34,576 bases of DNA. Source: Betaproteobacteria bacterium. GTDB lineage: Bacteria > Pseudomonadota > Gammaproteobacteria > Burkholderiales > Thiobacteraceae. Location of the stretch: contig JANYAU010000061.1 in NCBI GenBank assembly GCA_025361165.1, forward strand, positions 1 through 34,576, written 5' to 3'. Made by a program: the position numbers and the translations under genes. Position 1 is the first letter of the stretch; every line of letters starts with the position of its first letter. Positions 1 through 8,053 of this stretch are shown piece by piece. Below the pieces are notes generated by a model that had not been told where the DNA came from, searched no databases, and saw nothing but the letters and a program-made list of their open reading frames with translations.

Positions 1-291
1 TGAGCTGCGTGTTGCCGCCCACCTTCAGCAAACCGGCTCCAGAACCCGTCGCGGGGCGATCCACGCTCGCCTGCGCGCCCGACCTGATATTGGCGGCACA
101 AGACCATGTGACGATCGCGGACGGTAGCGTGATCGCCGCCAGCGGCAATGCGGGCAGCGATCAAGCCGTGCTGCATCTGGATGGCTGCGGCGCGCTGTTG
201 CGGGTCACGAACGGCGCGCAGGCGAGCGTGGATCGCCCCGCGACGGGTTCTGGAGCCGGTTTGCTGAAGGTGGGCGGCAACACGCAGCTCA
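1..291. repeat. 79-bp perfect inverted repeat at the window edge (probable fold-back artefact)
   Basis: Bases 1-79 are the exact reverse complement of bases 213-291, with a 133-nt spacer (80-212). The right arm lies in frame inside the haemagglutinin-like gene and encodes plausible beta-helix sequence. The left arm therefore reads the antisense of that gene, and the first ~24 codons of the apparent open frame are not real protein. The arm begins exactly at base 1, which suggests the end of a contig with a chimeric inverted end, as made by multiple-displacement amplification or assembly. A genuine genomic palindrome cut by the window edge is possible but less likely. Confidence 0.9.
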
Positions 292-3200
292 CCGGCAAAT
301 CTCTGATTTTCGATGCGACCGGCGATACGGTGATAGATACGACGGCCAAGCTTGCCGCGCAGGCGGTGAGTTTGTCTTCCTCGAAAGTTGCTTTGGGTGA
401 TTCGCCGGGCGGCGTTGGCGGGCTCAACCTGACCACGGCCTTGCTGCGGCAAGTGGGAAGCGCGGCCGATCTGACACTGCATAGCTATGGCACGCTCGAT
501 ATTTACCGGAATGCCCATTTTGATCTGACGCAGCGCACCGATAGCCTAGGCAATCCTATATTTTCTTCGCTCACGCTGGATACCGGCGCGATCGTCAGCC
601 ATCTCGCTACCGGACAGAGCGAGGAATTGATCGCGCATCGGATCACCTTGCGCAACAGCGGCGCCGCGGTAGCCGCGAGCGGCAGCAATGCGGGCGAATT
701 CACCTTGACCGCGAAGCGTCTTGATTTGCCCGCGAGCGCGGCGGCGCAAAATAGCGGCACCTTGGCACTGCAAGGCGGCGCACAATTGGTCGCCGGCTTC
801 AGCCGGGTCAATCTGAATGCTGGGACGCAAATCGCGGCCAGCGGCAATGGCTCCTTGACGCTAGCTCAAACCGCAAGCGGTGTGCTGACGCTGCGCAGCC
901 CGCGCGTGACGGCGCTCGATAAAGCGCGGTACACCATCGATGCCGGCGCTGGTGCGGTCAATATCTTGCCCCTCGCTTTGGCCCTTGCACTGCCGGACAC
1001 ATCGAGCCTGGGCGCGCAACTGGCGATCCGCGGCGCTTCGGTCGCGCAGCTCGGCACGGTCTCCTTGCACGGGGGCGGCTTGATACTCGATGCGACGCAC
1101 GGCGATGTAGTGTTGGGCAGCGATAGCCCTGGCGCACCCGCTTCCTTGACCGACGTCAGCGGCTGGACGGAACACTTTGCCGATCAGACGCGCTATTACC
1201 CCGGCGGCACGGTCACGCTGCAAGCCGAGCAAGGCAAGGTCTTTGTCAAATCAAACGCGACGGTGGATGTGAGCGGCGCCCGAGACAGCCTGGGCAATGC
1301 GGCGGGCGATGCCGGGCAACTGCGAATATCGGCACCCACGCAGACCGCGCAGATCAACGGCACGCTGCGCGGCGCGGGTGGCGCAAGCGCGCGCGGCGGC
1401 GATTTCCAGCTCGATGTCGGCACACTGAGCGGCGCGGAGACACTGGCGCAGAAGCTGCTGGACGGCGGCTTCAACGATTCGATTCAATGGCGCGCGCGCA
1501 ATGGCGATATCACGCTGGCGCAATATCGCCCGGCGGCGGACGGTACCCCGCACGCGGTCGCGCTCAAGGCGGCGAACATCGGCCTGGAAGCGGATGCGGG
1601 TAGCGTGAATGTGGCCGCGCGATTGGATGCCTCGGGCGCGAAGGGCGGCCACATCGCGCTGTCCGCGCAACAAGATATCAAGATCGCGTCCGGCGCCGTA
1701 CTCGATGTGAGCGCGAGCGGCGCCGGCAACGCGGGCGGAACCGTCGATCTGCAATCCACCAGCGGCTTCATTACATTGCAATCGGGATCGACGTTCAATG
1801 CCGGGGGTGCAGCGGGCAATGGCAACGTTCGCTTACGCGCCTTGCGTAGTGCCAGCGACGTTCAAATAAACGATCTCTCAGCGACGTTTACTAATGTGAA
1901 CAGCGTGCTTTTGGAGGCATACAACAAGACGTATTCGTCATCGGGCACGATTAGCGCTGCGGACTTTGACCCCTGGTACAGAGATGCGCAAAGCTTTATG
2001 GCCAACACGTCGGCGATTCTAGGGCGGCTTGGCGTGACAGGTGACAGCCGCATTCAACTCACTCCGGGTATCGAAGTGCAATCCAAATCCAGCGGCGGCG
2101 ATATGACGCTGAACGGTGACGTATCACTCGCCGCGTGGCGCTTTGACCCGGCCGGTGGCACCGTGCCACCGGAACAGTTGGTAAAAGGCCAGAACGCGGC
2201 CGGCCAAAACCTAGTGGCGGGCGTGCTCACCTTGCGTACGGCGGGCAATCTCAATTTGAACGGCAGCCTGAGCGATGGCTTCAGTACGGCCAGCACGAGC
2301 AGCGCCATGCAGGGAATCGAAAGCTGGTCTTATCGCCTGGCCGCCGGTGCGGATTTCACACGCGCTAACCTTGACGCGGTTCAATCCGGCGTTGGCGATG
2401 TGGTGCTAGCATCGAACAAATTGGTGCGCACCGGCACCGGATTCATCGATATTTCGGCGGGCCGCGATGTGATTTTGCAGAACGAGGCTTCCGTGATTTA
2501 CACCGCCGGCCATGCGACACCGCGCCTGCCGGATTATCCGCGGCTTAGCGCTATCTTCAGAAACGCCAATTTTCCGACTGGGGGGGGCGATATCGTAATT
2601 CAAGCCGGGCGTGATATCGCCGCCGCGCCCGAGAGCCAGTTGTTTACCCCGTGGCTGTACCGTGTCGGCGCGCTCAATCCAAACGGCACCATCAACACTG
2701 CTACGCGTCCGACTTGGTGGACCAGTTTCGCGGATTTCAAACAGGGCATCGGCGCCTTGGGCGGCGGTAATATCACGGCGGCGGCAGGGCGCGATATTAA
2801 TAACCTAGGCGCTGTGGTGCCAACCAATGGCCGCCTCGCCGGCGCGGCGAATTCAGTTCCCGATCCGGCCCGTTTGCTAGTGCAGGGCGGCGGCGATCTG
2901 CTGATCACGGCGGGACGCGATATTAATTCCGGCTTGTTTTACGTAGCGAAGGGCACGGGGACGGTGCGCGCCGGAGGCAGCCTCGGGTCGGCGCGCCAAG
3001 GCATCAGTCAGAATGTCTACACTGTCCTCGGACTCGGCGCGGGCAGCTTCAACATTACGGCGAACGGCGATTTGAATCTCGAAACCGTGGTTAACCCGAC
3101 TCTGCTGCCCCAGGATTCCAGTACTACAACTGCGTCGGTGTTTAGCACCTATGGCACCGACAGCGCGGTGAATCTACGCTCATTAAACGGCAACGTGATT

Positions 3201-5072
3201 TTCGCCAACCACCTGGTGCCGAAAATCAGTAATGCTTTTTCCAGCATTCCCAATTCAACCCCCGACAAACTCTTCCAATTCTATCCCGGCCGTCTGGAAG
3301 CAGCAGCATTGCAGGGAGATATCCAGTTGGGCGGCCCCATCGTATTGATGCCGACGGCATCAGGTAATCTCGATTTCTTCGCCGCGGGCTCGATTTTGTT
3401 GCAGAGCACGGTCGCATTGTCGGGCGCTAACCCCGGTTTGCTGCCGACGCCTTTGAATCCAGCCCGCAGTATTGCCGTATCAGAAATAAATCAAATTGCA
3501 TCGCCGGGATTCAGTGAGGCCACCGATTTACCCGGCACGCCAGTGCAACAGAGCAACGATGCAACCATAGCTTATATCGTGGCGCGCAATGGGGATATCG
3601 TAGGCGATGGCGGCCTATCGGTTATTCTGGCTAAGCCCGCCTGGGTAGAGGCAGGGCGCGATGTCAAAGACATCTTCCTGTATGTGGAGAACCATGACGC
3701 GAATACGGTTAGCACGGTGCGCGCCGGGCGCGATATCGTGTACACGAATAAACTCGATCCCGTTTATGGCACGGTCCTAAGCAACTCGCAGCGGCTTGCG
3801 GTCAGCGGCCCTGGCCGCTTCGAAGTGCTGGCTGGGCGCAATATCGATCTGGGCGGCTCGAATGGCATCCTCAGCCGCGGTAATTTGGATGTTGCCAATT
3901 TACCCGCGGCAGGCGCCGATCTGTTCGTCATGGCCGGCCTTGGCCAAGACGCGAATGGGCGGGCGCGCTTGCCGGATTACCAGACTTTCGCCAGCCACTA
4001 CTTCGATGGCTCCGCCACCGGCCGGCAGGCGTTGCAGGATTTCTTCGCCAACGTCGAGCGTCAGTTGCGTTTGAACCAGGCGCTAAGTGAGGCGGATGTG
4101 CAGCAACAGCTCGCCGATTACCGCGGGAATTTCGACGGCATGGCGCTATCGGAAAAAGCCTTGCTGGTATTTTTCAGCGAACTCCGGCAAGGTGGGGTGC
4201 AAGGCAGCGCGGGCCATTACCAACGCGGTTATCAAGCGATCGCCAGCTTATTTCCCGCTCAGGATTATCAGGGCAACATCAATCTCTTCAACAGCCAAAT
4301 CAAAACCGAGTCCGAAGGCGATATCAATCTCCTCGCGCCGGGCGGCCTGATCAACGTCGGGCAGGCCAAACCGGGAAATACCAAGAGCCCATCGGATCAA
4401 GGCATTTTCACCGCGAGCGGCGGCGTGATCCGTTCCTTCTCCAAGGGCGATTTTCTGGTGAATCAATCACGCGTATTCACCCTGCAAGGCGACGATCTCT
4501 TGCTGTGGTCCACCACGGGCAATATCGACGCGGGCAAGGGTTCCAAAACGGCATCCGCGACGCCGCCGCCACGCTTGATTTTCAAAGATACCGGAATGGT
4601 GCTGGATACGACGAGCATTGTATCGGGCAGCGGCATTGGCCAGTTGCTGGCCAGTACAGGTTACAAGGCCGGAGAAGTGGATCTGATCGCGCCCGCAGGA
4701 GACGTTAATGCCGGCGAGGCGGGAATTCGCGTGGCCGGCGATTTGTTGATTGCCGCCCAGCACGTGATCGGCTCGGACAATATTCAAGTCGGCGGTGTGT
4801 CGGTTGGCGTGCCGGCCGCGCAAGGCACCTCGCTTACCGGCTTAAGCGGAAGCGGGCCGGGTGCCGGGCGGCCGGAAGATGCGACCAAGGGGCTGGACCC
4901 GAATAAGAATGAGGAAGCACTGAAGCGCATGAAGCAAGCCTTATCCGGCCTCCAGGCTTCCTTTATCAGCGTGGACGTGGTGGGCTTTGGCCCCACCGGG
5001 CAATCCAGTGGATTAAGCGAGGAAGAGAAATGTAAGGGGTTAACCGGAGGGGAGAAATGCAAGTCGCGCTGA
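81..5072 (+). CDS. filamentous haemagglutinin-like beta-helix protein with DUF3739-type C-terminus (5' partial)
   Basis: This is the C-terminal ~1660 residues of a very large secreted or surface adhesin of the FhaB/two-partner-secretion type; the N-terminal secretion domain lies beyond the left edge. The frame is open to base 3, but 1-79 is an inverted copy, so reliable sequence starts at about 81. The protein is rich in Gly, Ala, Ser, Asn and Asp, has almost no Cys, and repeats short beta-strand turns ending in AGRDI/AGRDV (2454-3850), the mark of a right-handed beta-helix. From about 3900 to 4500 it changes to a mixed alpha/beta segment (FVMAGLGQDANGRARLPDY, then LLLWSTTGNIDAG with APPP-like SATPPP) typical of the DUF3739 region. 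The tail from ~4850 is Gly-rich, then charged. No transporter partner (TpsB) is present in the window. The downstream ExbB/ExbD/TonB/porin genes on the same strand probably serve it. Family call is confident; exact role (adhesion, substrate capture) is not known. Confidence 0.85.
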   Translation, partial: DLILAAQDHVTIADGSVIAASGNAGSDQAVLHLDGCGALLRVTNGAQASVDRPATGSGAGLLKVGGNTQLTGKSLIFDATGDTVIDTTAKLAAQAVSLSSSKVALGDSPGGVGGLNLTTALLRQVGSAADLTLHSYGTLDIYRNAHFDLTQRTDSLGNPIFSSLTLDTGAIVSHLATGQSEELIAHRITLRNSGAAVAASGSNAGEFTLTAKRLDLPASAAAQNSGTLALQGGAQLVAGFSRVNLNAGTQIAASGNGSLTLAQTASGVLTLRSPRVTALDKARYTIDAGAGAVNILPLALALALPDTSSLGAQLAIRGASVAQLGTVSLHGGGLILDATHGDVVLGSDSPGAPASLTDVSGWTEHFADQTRYYPGGTVTLQAEQGKVFVKSNATVDVSGARDSLGNAAGDAGQLRISAPTQTAQINGTLRGAGGASARGGDFQLDVGTLSGAETLAQKLLDGGFNDSIQWRARNGDITLAQYRPAADGTPHAVALKAANIGLEADAGSVNVAARLDASGAKGGHIALSAQQDIKIASGAVLDVSASGAGNAGGTVDLQSTSGFITLQSGSTFNAGGAAGNGNVRLRALRSASDVQINDLSATFTNVNSVLLEAYNKTYSSSGTISAADFDPWYRDAQSFMANTSAILGRLGVTGDSRIQLTPGIEVQSKSSGGDMTLNGDVSLAAWRFDPAGGTVPPEQLVKGQNAAGQNLVAGVLTLRTAGNLNLNGSLSDGFSTASTSSAMQGIESWSYRLAAGADFTRANLDAVQSGVGDVVLASNKLVRTGTGFIDISAGRDVILQNEASVIYTAGHATPRLPDYPRLSAIFRNANFPTGGGDIVIQAGRDIAAAPESQLFTPWLYRVGALNPNGTINTATRPTWWTSFADFKQGIGALGGGNITAAAGRDINNLGAVVPTNGRLAGAANSVPDPARLLVQGGGDLLITAGRDINSGLFYVAKGTGTVRAGGSLGSARQGISQNVYTVLGLGAGSFNITANGDLNLETVVNPTLLPQDSSTTTASVFSTYGTDSAVNLRSLNGNVIFANHLVPKISNAFSSIPNSTPDKLFQFYPGRLEAAALQGDIQLGGPIVLMPTASGNLDFFAAGSILLQSTVALSGANPGLLPTPLNPARSIAVSEINQIASPGFSEATDLPGTPVQQSNDATIAYIVARNGDIVGDGGLSVILAKPAWVEAGRDVKDIFLYVENHDANTVSTVRAGRDIVYTNKLDPVYGTVLSNSQRLAVSGPGRFEVLAGRNIDLGGSNGILSRGNLDVANLPAAGADLFVMAGLGQDANGRARLPDYQTFASHYFDGSATGRQALQDFFANVERQLRLNQALSEADVQQQLADYRGNFDGMALSEKALLVFFSELRQGGVQGSAGHYQRGYQAIASLFPAQDYQGNINLFNSQIKTESEGDINLLAPGGLINVGQAKPGNTKSPSDQGIFTASGGVIRSFSKGDFLVNQSRVFTLQGDDLLLWSTTGNIDAGKGSKTASATPPPRLIFKDTGMVLDTTSIVSGSGIGQLLASTGYKAGEVDLIAPAGDVNAGEAGIRVAGDLLIAAQHVIGSDNIQVGGVSVGVPAAQGTSLTGLSGSGPGAGRPEDATKGLDPNKNEEALKRMKQALSGLQASFISVDVVGFGPTGQSSGLSEEEKCKGLTGGEKCKSR
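2454..3850 (+). repeat. degenerate AGRDI/AGRDV coding repeats in the adhesin
   Basis: At least seven copies of a GR-D/N-I/V unit occur near bases 2458, 2605, 2785, 2909, 3651, 3724 and 3831, each encoded by a similar run of the type gggcgcgatat. They match the turn-forming repeats of haemagglutinin-type beta-helices. Spacing is irregular, so they mark single helix rungs and not a tandem DNA satellite. Confidence 0.7.
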
Positions 5073-5162
5073 GCGCGGCCCCGCATAAGTCCGAGTGCTA
5101 TCCCCATTCACTTTCCTGTAACACGGATACGAAACAATAGAACACTTTTGAGAGCACCGGCA

Positions 5163-6938
5163 ATGAGAAAAATACTGCTCGCCCTTTTCCTGGTTTTGAT
5201 GACACCGCAGTTGGCGCACGCGTGGTGGAACGGCGACTGGACGGCACGGAAAAAAATTACGCTTGATACCACTGCCAGCGGCTTGCCGCTGCAACAGGAG
5301 GCCGCTTCGCCGCTGGTGTTGCTGCGGCTGCACACGGGTAACTTTGATTTCGATACCGCCAAGATCGATGGCGGCGATTTGCGCTTCCTAGATGAAGACG
5401 ATAAAACGCCGCTGAAATATCACATCGAGAAATTCGATGCCGCGGCGCAGATCGCGCTGGTGTGGGTGCAATTGCCCAAGCTTCAGCCCGGCGCCAAACA
5501 TCACCTCTGGCTGTATTACGGCAACGACAGCGCCAATCCCGGCGACGACGCCAAGGGTAGCTTCGACGCGAATCAGATCGCCGTGTTGAATTTCGCCGAG
5601 GCGCAAGGTGCGCCCAAGGATGCGACGGCGTATGGCAACAATGCCACGCAATTCGATGGCGGCCATGCCGCGGGCGGCATGATCGGTGCGGACGTGTCGT
5701 TCGACGGCAAGCAGTCGCTGCTTATTCCGGCTTCTCCGTCGATGAAAATCAGCGCGGCGAATGGTGCGACGATTTCATTTTGGGTAAAGCCTACGGCCGA
5801 GCAAACCACTGCACCGATAGTCACCTTGCGCGAGGGCAAGGCGGCGATTGTGGTCGGCATCGACGGCAGCCAAGCGTATGCCAAGGTCGAGGGCGGCGCC
5901 GCGCCGGGCGAAACGGCGCGCGCGGGTAATCTCGCCGCCGGGAGCTGGCACCATGTGGCGCTTACCGTGGACAAGGAGCTGATTCTCTATGTCGATGGAC
6001 AGGCGGTAGCGAATGCGCCGGCGGCAAGCCCCGACCTGCAAGGAGAGCTGACGCTGGGGCGCGATTTCCAGGGAGAAGTGGACGAGCTTGAGGTCTCCAA
6101 TGTGGCGCGTTCCGCCGCCAGCATTTACCTGGCGGCTATGAGCCAAGGGCCGGAGACGAAGCTCGTGACGCTGGGCGAGGAAGAATCGAAAGATAGTGGT
6201 GGAGGCACGTCCTACTTCGGCGTGATCTTGAAAAGCGTCACGCTGGACGGTTGGGTGGTGATTGCATTCTTGATGGTGATGGCGGTGATTAGCTGGATGG
6301 TGATGGTCACGAAAGCGTTGATCATCAACAAAACTTTCAAGGGCAACCAGGAATTTCTGGAGGCTTTTCATAAACTCAAAGTCGCTGAGACCGCGAAGCT
6401 CGATACGGACGATACGGCGGACGATGCGGATATCCAAGATTCGGCTCTGATGCTGGCGCTGTTCGGCCGGCACGATCATTTTCAAAACGCTTCGCTCTAT
6501 CACCTCTACCATGCCGGTGTGCAAGAGGTGAAGCATCGCTTCGCCATTGCAAATGGCAGCAAGGTGCTCTCGCCGCAAGCGATCAACGCGATCAAGGCGG
6601 CGCTCGATGGCAAGCTGGTGCGCGAAAACCAGAAGCTCAACAACTTGATGGTGCTGTTGACCATTGCGATTTCCGGCGGCCCATTTCTCGGCCTGCTCGG
6701 CACGGTGGTGGGGGTGATGATCACCTTCGCCGCGATTGCCGCCACTGGTGATGTGAACGTCGCCGCCATCGCGCCCGGTATCGCGGCGGCGCTGGTGGCC
6801 ACCGTCGCCGGCCTGGTGGTCGCGATTCCGGCACTATTTGGTTACAACTACTTGGGTAGCCGCATCAAAAATATTAACGCCGATATGCACGTGTTCGTGG
6901 ACGAGTTGATCGGCCGCTTCGCCGAAGCGTACGCCTGA
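5163..6938 (+). CDS. DUF2341-LamG-ExbB/TolQ fusion protein (MotA/TolQ/ExbB proton channel)
   Basis: This is an inner-membrane proton-channel subunit with a large periplasmic sensor or binding part. ATG 5163 is chosen over the upstream in-frame TTG 5148 because it starts directly on a signal peptide (MRKILLALFLVLM, cleavage near AHA-WW). Residues ~25-125 match DUF2341 (RFLDEDDKTPLKYHIE, then LWLYYGN). Residues ~140-325 form a LamG/concanavalin-A-like jelly roll (GATISFWVKP, WHHVALTVDKELILYVDG). A membrane segment follows at ~360-385. The ExbB/TolQ core has its last two membrane segments at ~500-560, with GGPFLGLLGTVVGVM and ALVATVAGLVVAIPA carrying the conserved Thr. It is 591 aa, over twice the length of ordinary ExbB (~240 aa). 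It lies 15 nt before exbD, so both probably form one motor. The ligand of the LamG part is unknown. Confidence 0.88.
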   Translation: MRKILLALFLVLMTPQLAHAWWNGDWTARKKITLDTTASGLPLQQEAASPLVLLRLHTGNFDFDTAKIDGGDLRFLDEDDKTPLKYHIEKFDAAAQIALVWVQLPKLQPGAKHHLWLYYGNDSANPGDDAKGSFDANQIAVLNFAEAQGAPKDATAYGNNATQFDGGHAAGGMIGADVSFDGKQSLLIPASPSMKISAANGATISFWVKPTAEQTTAPIVTLREGKAAIVVGIDGSQAYAKVEGGAAPGETARAGNLAAGSWHHVALTVDKELILYVDGQAVANAPAASPDLQGELTLGRDFQGEVDELEVSNVARSAASIYLAAMSQGPETKLVTLGEEESKDSGGGTSYFGVILKSVTLDGWVVIAFLMVMAVISWMVMVTKALIINKTFKGNQEFLEAFHKLKVAETAKLDTDDTADDADIQDSALMLALFGRHDHFQNASLYHLYHAGVQEVKHRFAIANGSKVLSPQAINAIKAALDGKLVRENQKLNNLMVLLTIAISGGPFLGLLGTVVGVMITFAAIAATGDVNVAAIAPGIAAALVATVAGLVVAIPALFGYNYLGSRIKNINADMHVFVDELIGRFAEAYA

Positions 6939-6953
6939 TAGGAGCCTGCCACG

Positions 6954-7358
6954 ATGGAACTACGCGAGGATAACGAGCCGTACGACGACATCAATATCAC
7001 GCCGATGTTGGATTTGGCGTATGTACTGCTGGTGATTTTCATCATCATGACCACCGCTTCGGTACAGGGCATTAAAGTCAATCTGCCGAAAGCGAGTGCG
7101 ACCCCCAATCTGGCAAAACCTAAAACCAAGGCTGTCACCATCGACGCCAACGGGCAGGTGTATCTCGATACTTATCCGGTGACGATGGCGGAATTGGAAT
7201 CGCGCTTGCGTTCGTTCAGGGCGATCACGCCGGATTTGCCGGTGGTGATCAAGGGCGACAGCAAGATCGCGTACGAAAAAGTGATTGAGGTGATGGATTT
7301 ATGCGGGCGGCTGGACATCACGCAGCTCGGTCTAGTGACGGCGAAGGCGGCGAAGTAA
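6954..7358 (+). CDS. exbD: ExbD/TolR-family biopolymer transport protein
   Basis: ExbD-type subunit that pairs with the ExbB-like channel to convert proton flow into movement of the TonB-like protein. The 134-aa protein has a short cytoplasmic N-terminus, the signature INITPMLDLAYVLLVIF with the essential membrane aspartate at D20, one membrane helix (~19-38) and a periplasmic domain of ~90 residues ending in a TolR-like beta-alpha fold (PVVIKGDSKIAYEKVIEVMD). The start at 6954 follows an AGGAG site about 10 nt upstream. It is 15 nt from the ExbB fusion gene and 4 nt from the TonB gene, a tight motor operon. Length and motifs are normal for the family. Confidence 0.93.
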   Translation: MELREDNEPYDDINITPMLDLAYVLLVIFIIMTTASVQGIKVNLPKASATPNLAKPKTKAVTIDANGQVYLDTYPVTMAELESRLRSFRAITPDLPVVIKGDSKIAYEKVIEVMDLCGRLDITQLGLVTAKAAK

Positions 7359-7362
7359 GGCG

Positions 7363-8004
7363 ATGAGCAAGAAGGACTGGCGCGCGAGGTTGCCGACGCT
7401 GATAGGCGCGGGCGTGATGCTGTTGTTCGTGGCGGGCTTGATCTACATGATCAAGGGCTTCATCGATGGCGCGGAGAAGCCGTCGAAGAACAAAGTGCAA
7501 CAGATCTCGCTGGTGAGACCGCCTCCACCCAAGCCACCGGAGGAAAAACCGCCGGAAGAAAAACTACCGGAGCCCGAAAAGCTGGAGATTCCGCGGGAGC
7601 AGCCCATACCGCAAGCGAACAATGAGCCTCCGCCGGATCAGCCCCTGGGATCGGATCTGGGGCCGGGCAAAGACGGATTTGGCTTGCCTCCGGGGAGTGG
7701 AGGTAGCCATATCGGCGGCGGTGGCGGCAGCCACGCCCGCTGGTATGCGGGCTTGCTCGGCAACCGCATTGAACAAGCGCTCAATCGCGATACGAAGCTG
7801 CTGAATGAATTGAAGGCTAAACACATCATGGTGCGCATCTGGATCGGAAATACCGGACGCGTAGAACGCGTGGAATGGGATAAGGGGACTGTTCCTGCCA
7901 GCGCCGAGCAGACCTTGCGGGAGCAATTGCTGGCATTGACGGTACAAGAATCGCCCGATGGCATCGAGCAGCCGATTTGGTACCGCTTCCGGCCGCGCGG
8001 CTAA
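7363..8004 (+). CDS. tonB: TonB-family energy transducer
   Basis: Periplasm-spanning energy transducer for the preceding ExbB/ExbD pair. The 213-aa protein has a short basic N-terminus, one uncleaved membrane helix (~11-31, IGAGVMLLFVAGLIYMI), a Pro/Glu/Lys-rich stretch (~50-90, with PPPPKPPEEKPPEEK) that would cross the periplasm, a Gly/Ser-rich hinge (~105-125), and a C-terminal TonB/TolA-like domain (~126-213; YAGLLGNRIEQAL, then VRIWIGNTGRVERVEW). The last part would contact an outer-membrane partner. No classical TonB-dependent receptor with a plug domain is encoded in the window; the neighbouring porin and giant adhesin are the likely clients. Dedicated use by this operon is inferred from gene order. 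Confidence 0.88.
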   Translation: MSKKDWRARLPTLIGAGVMLLFVAGLIYMIKGFIDGAEKPSKNKVQQISLVRPPPPKPPEEKPPEEKLPEPEKLEIPREQPIPQANNEPPPDQPLGSDLGPGKDGFGLPPGSGGSHIGGGGGSHARWYAGLLGNRIEQALNRDTKLLNELKAKHIMVRIWIGNTGRVERVEWDKGTVPASAEQTLREQLLALTVQESPDGIEQPIWYRFRPRG

Positions 8005-8053
8005 TCAAATCAAAAATGAAAAAATACCGATTACGAATCGCAAGGGGATAGAG

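Noticed and set aside
9-80. GTG at base 9 as the start of the adhesin gene
   Set aside because: It lies in the inverted copy of 213-291; the residues are antisense of the real gene and no signal peptide or secretion domain follows.
161-4823. Many long antisense open frames (60-176 codons) under the haemagglutinin-like gene
   Set aside because: They come from the high-GC, repetitive coding strand; they have low-complexity Arg/Ala/Pro composition, no start sites and no recognisable domains, while the + strand frame is a clear beta-helix protein.
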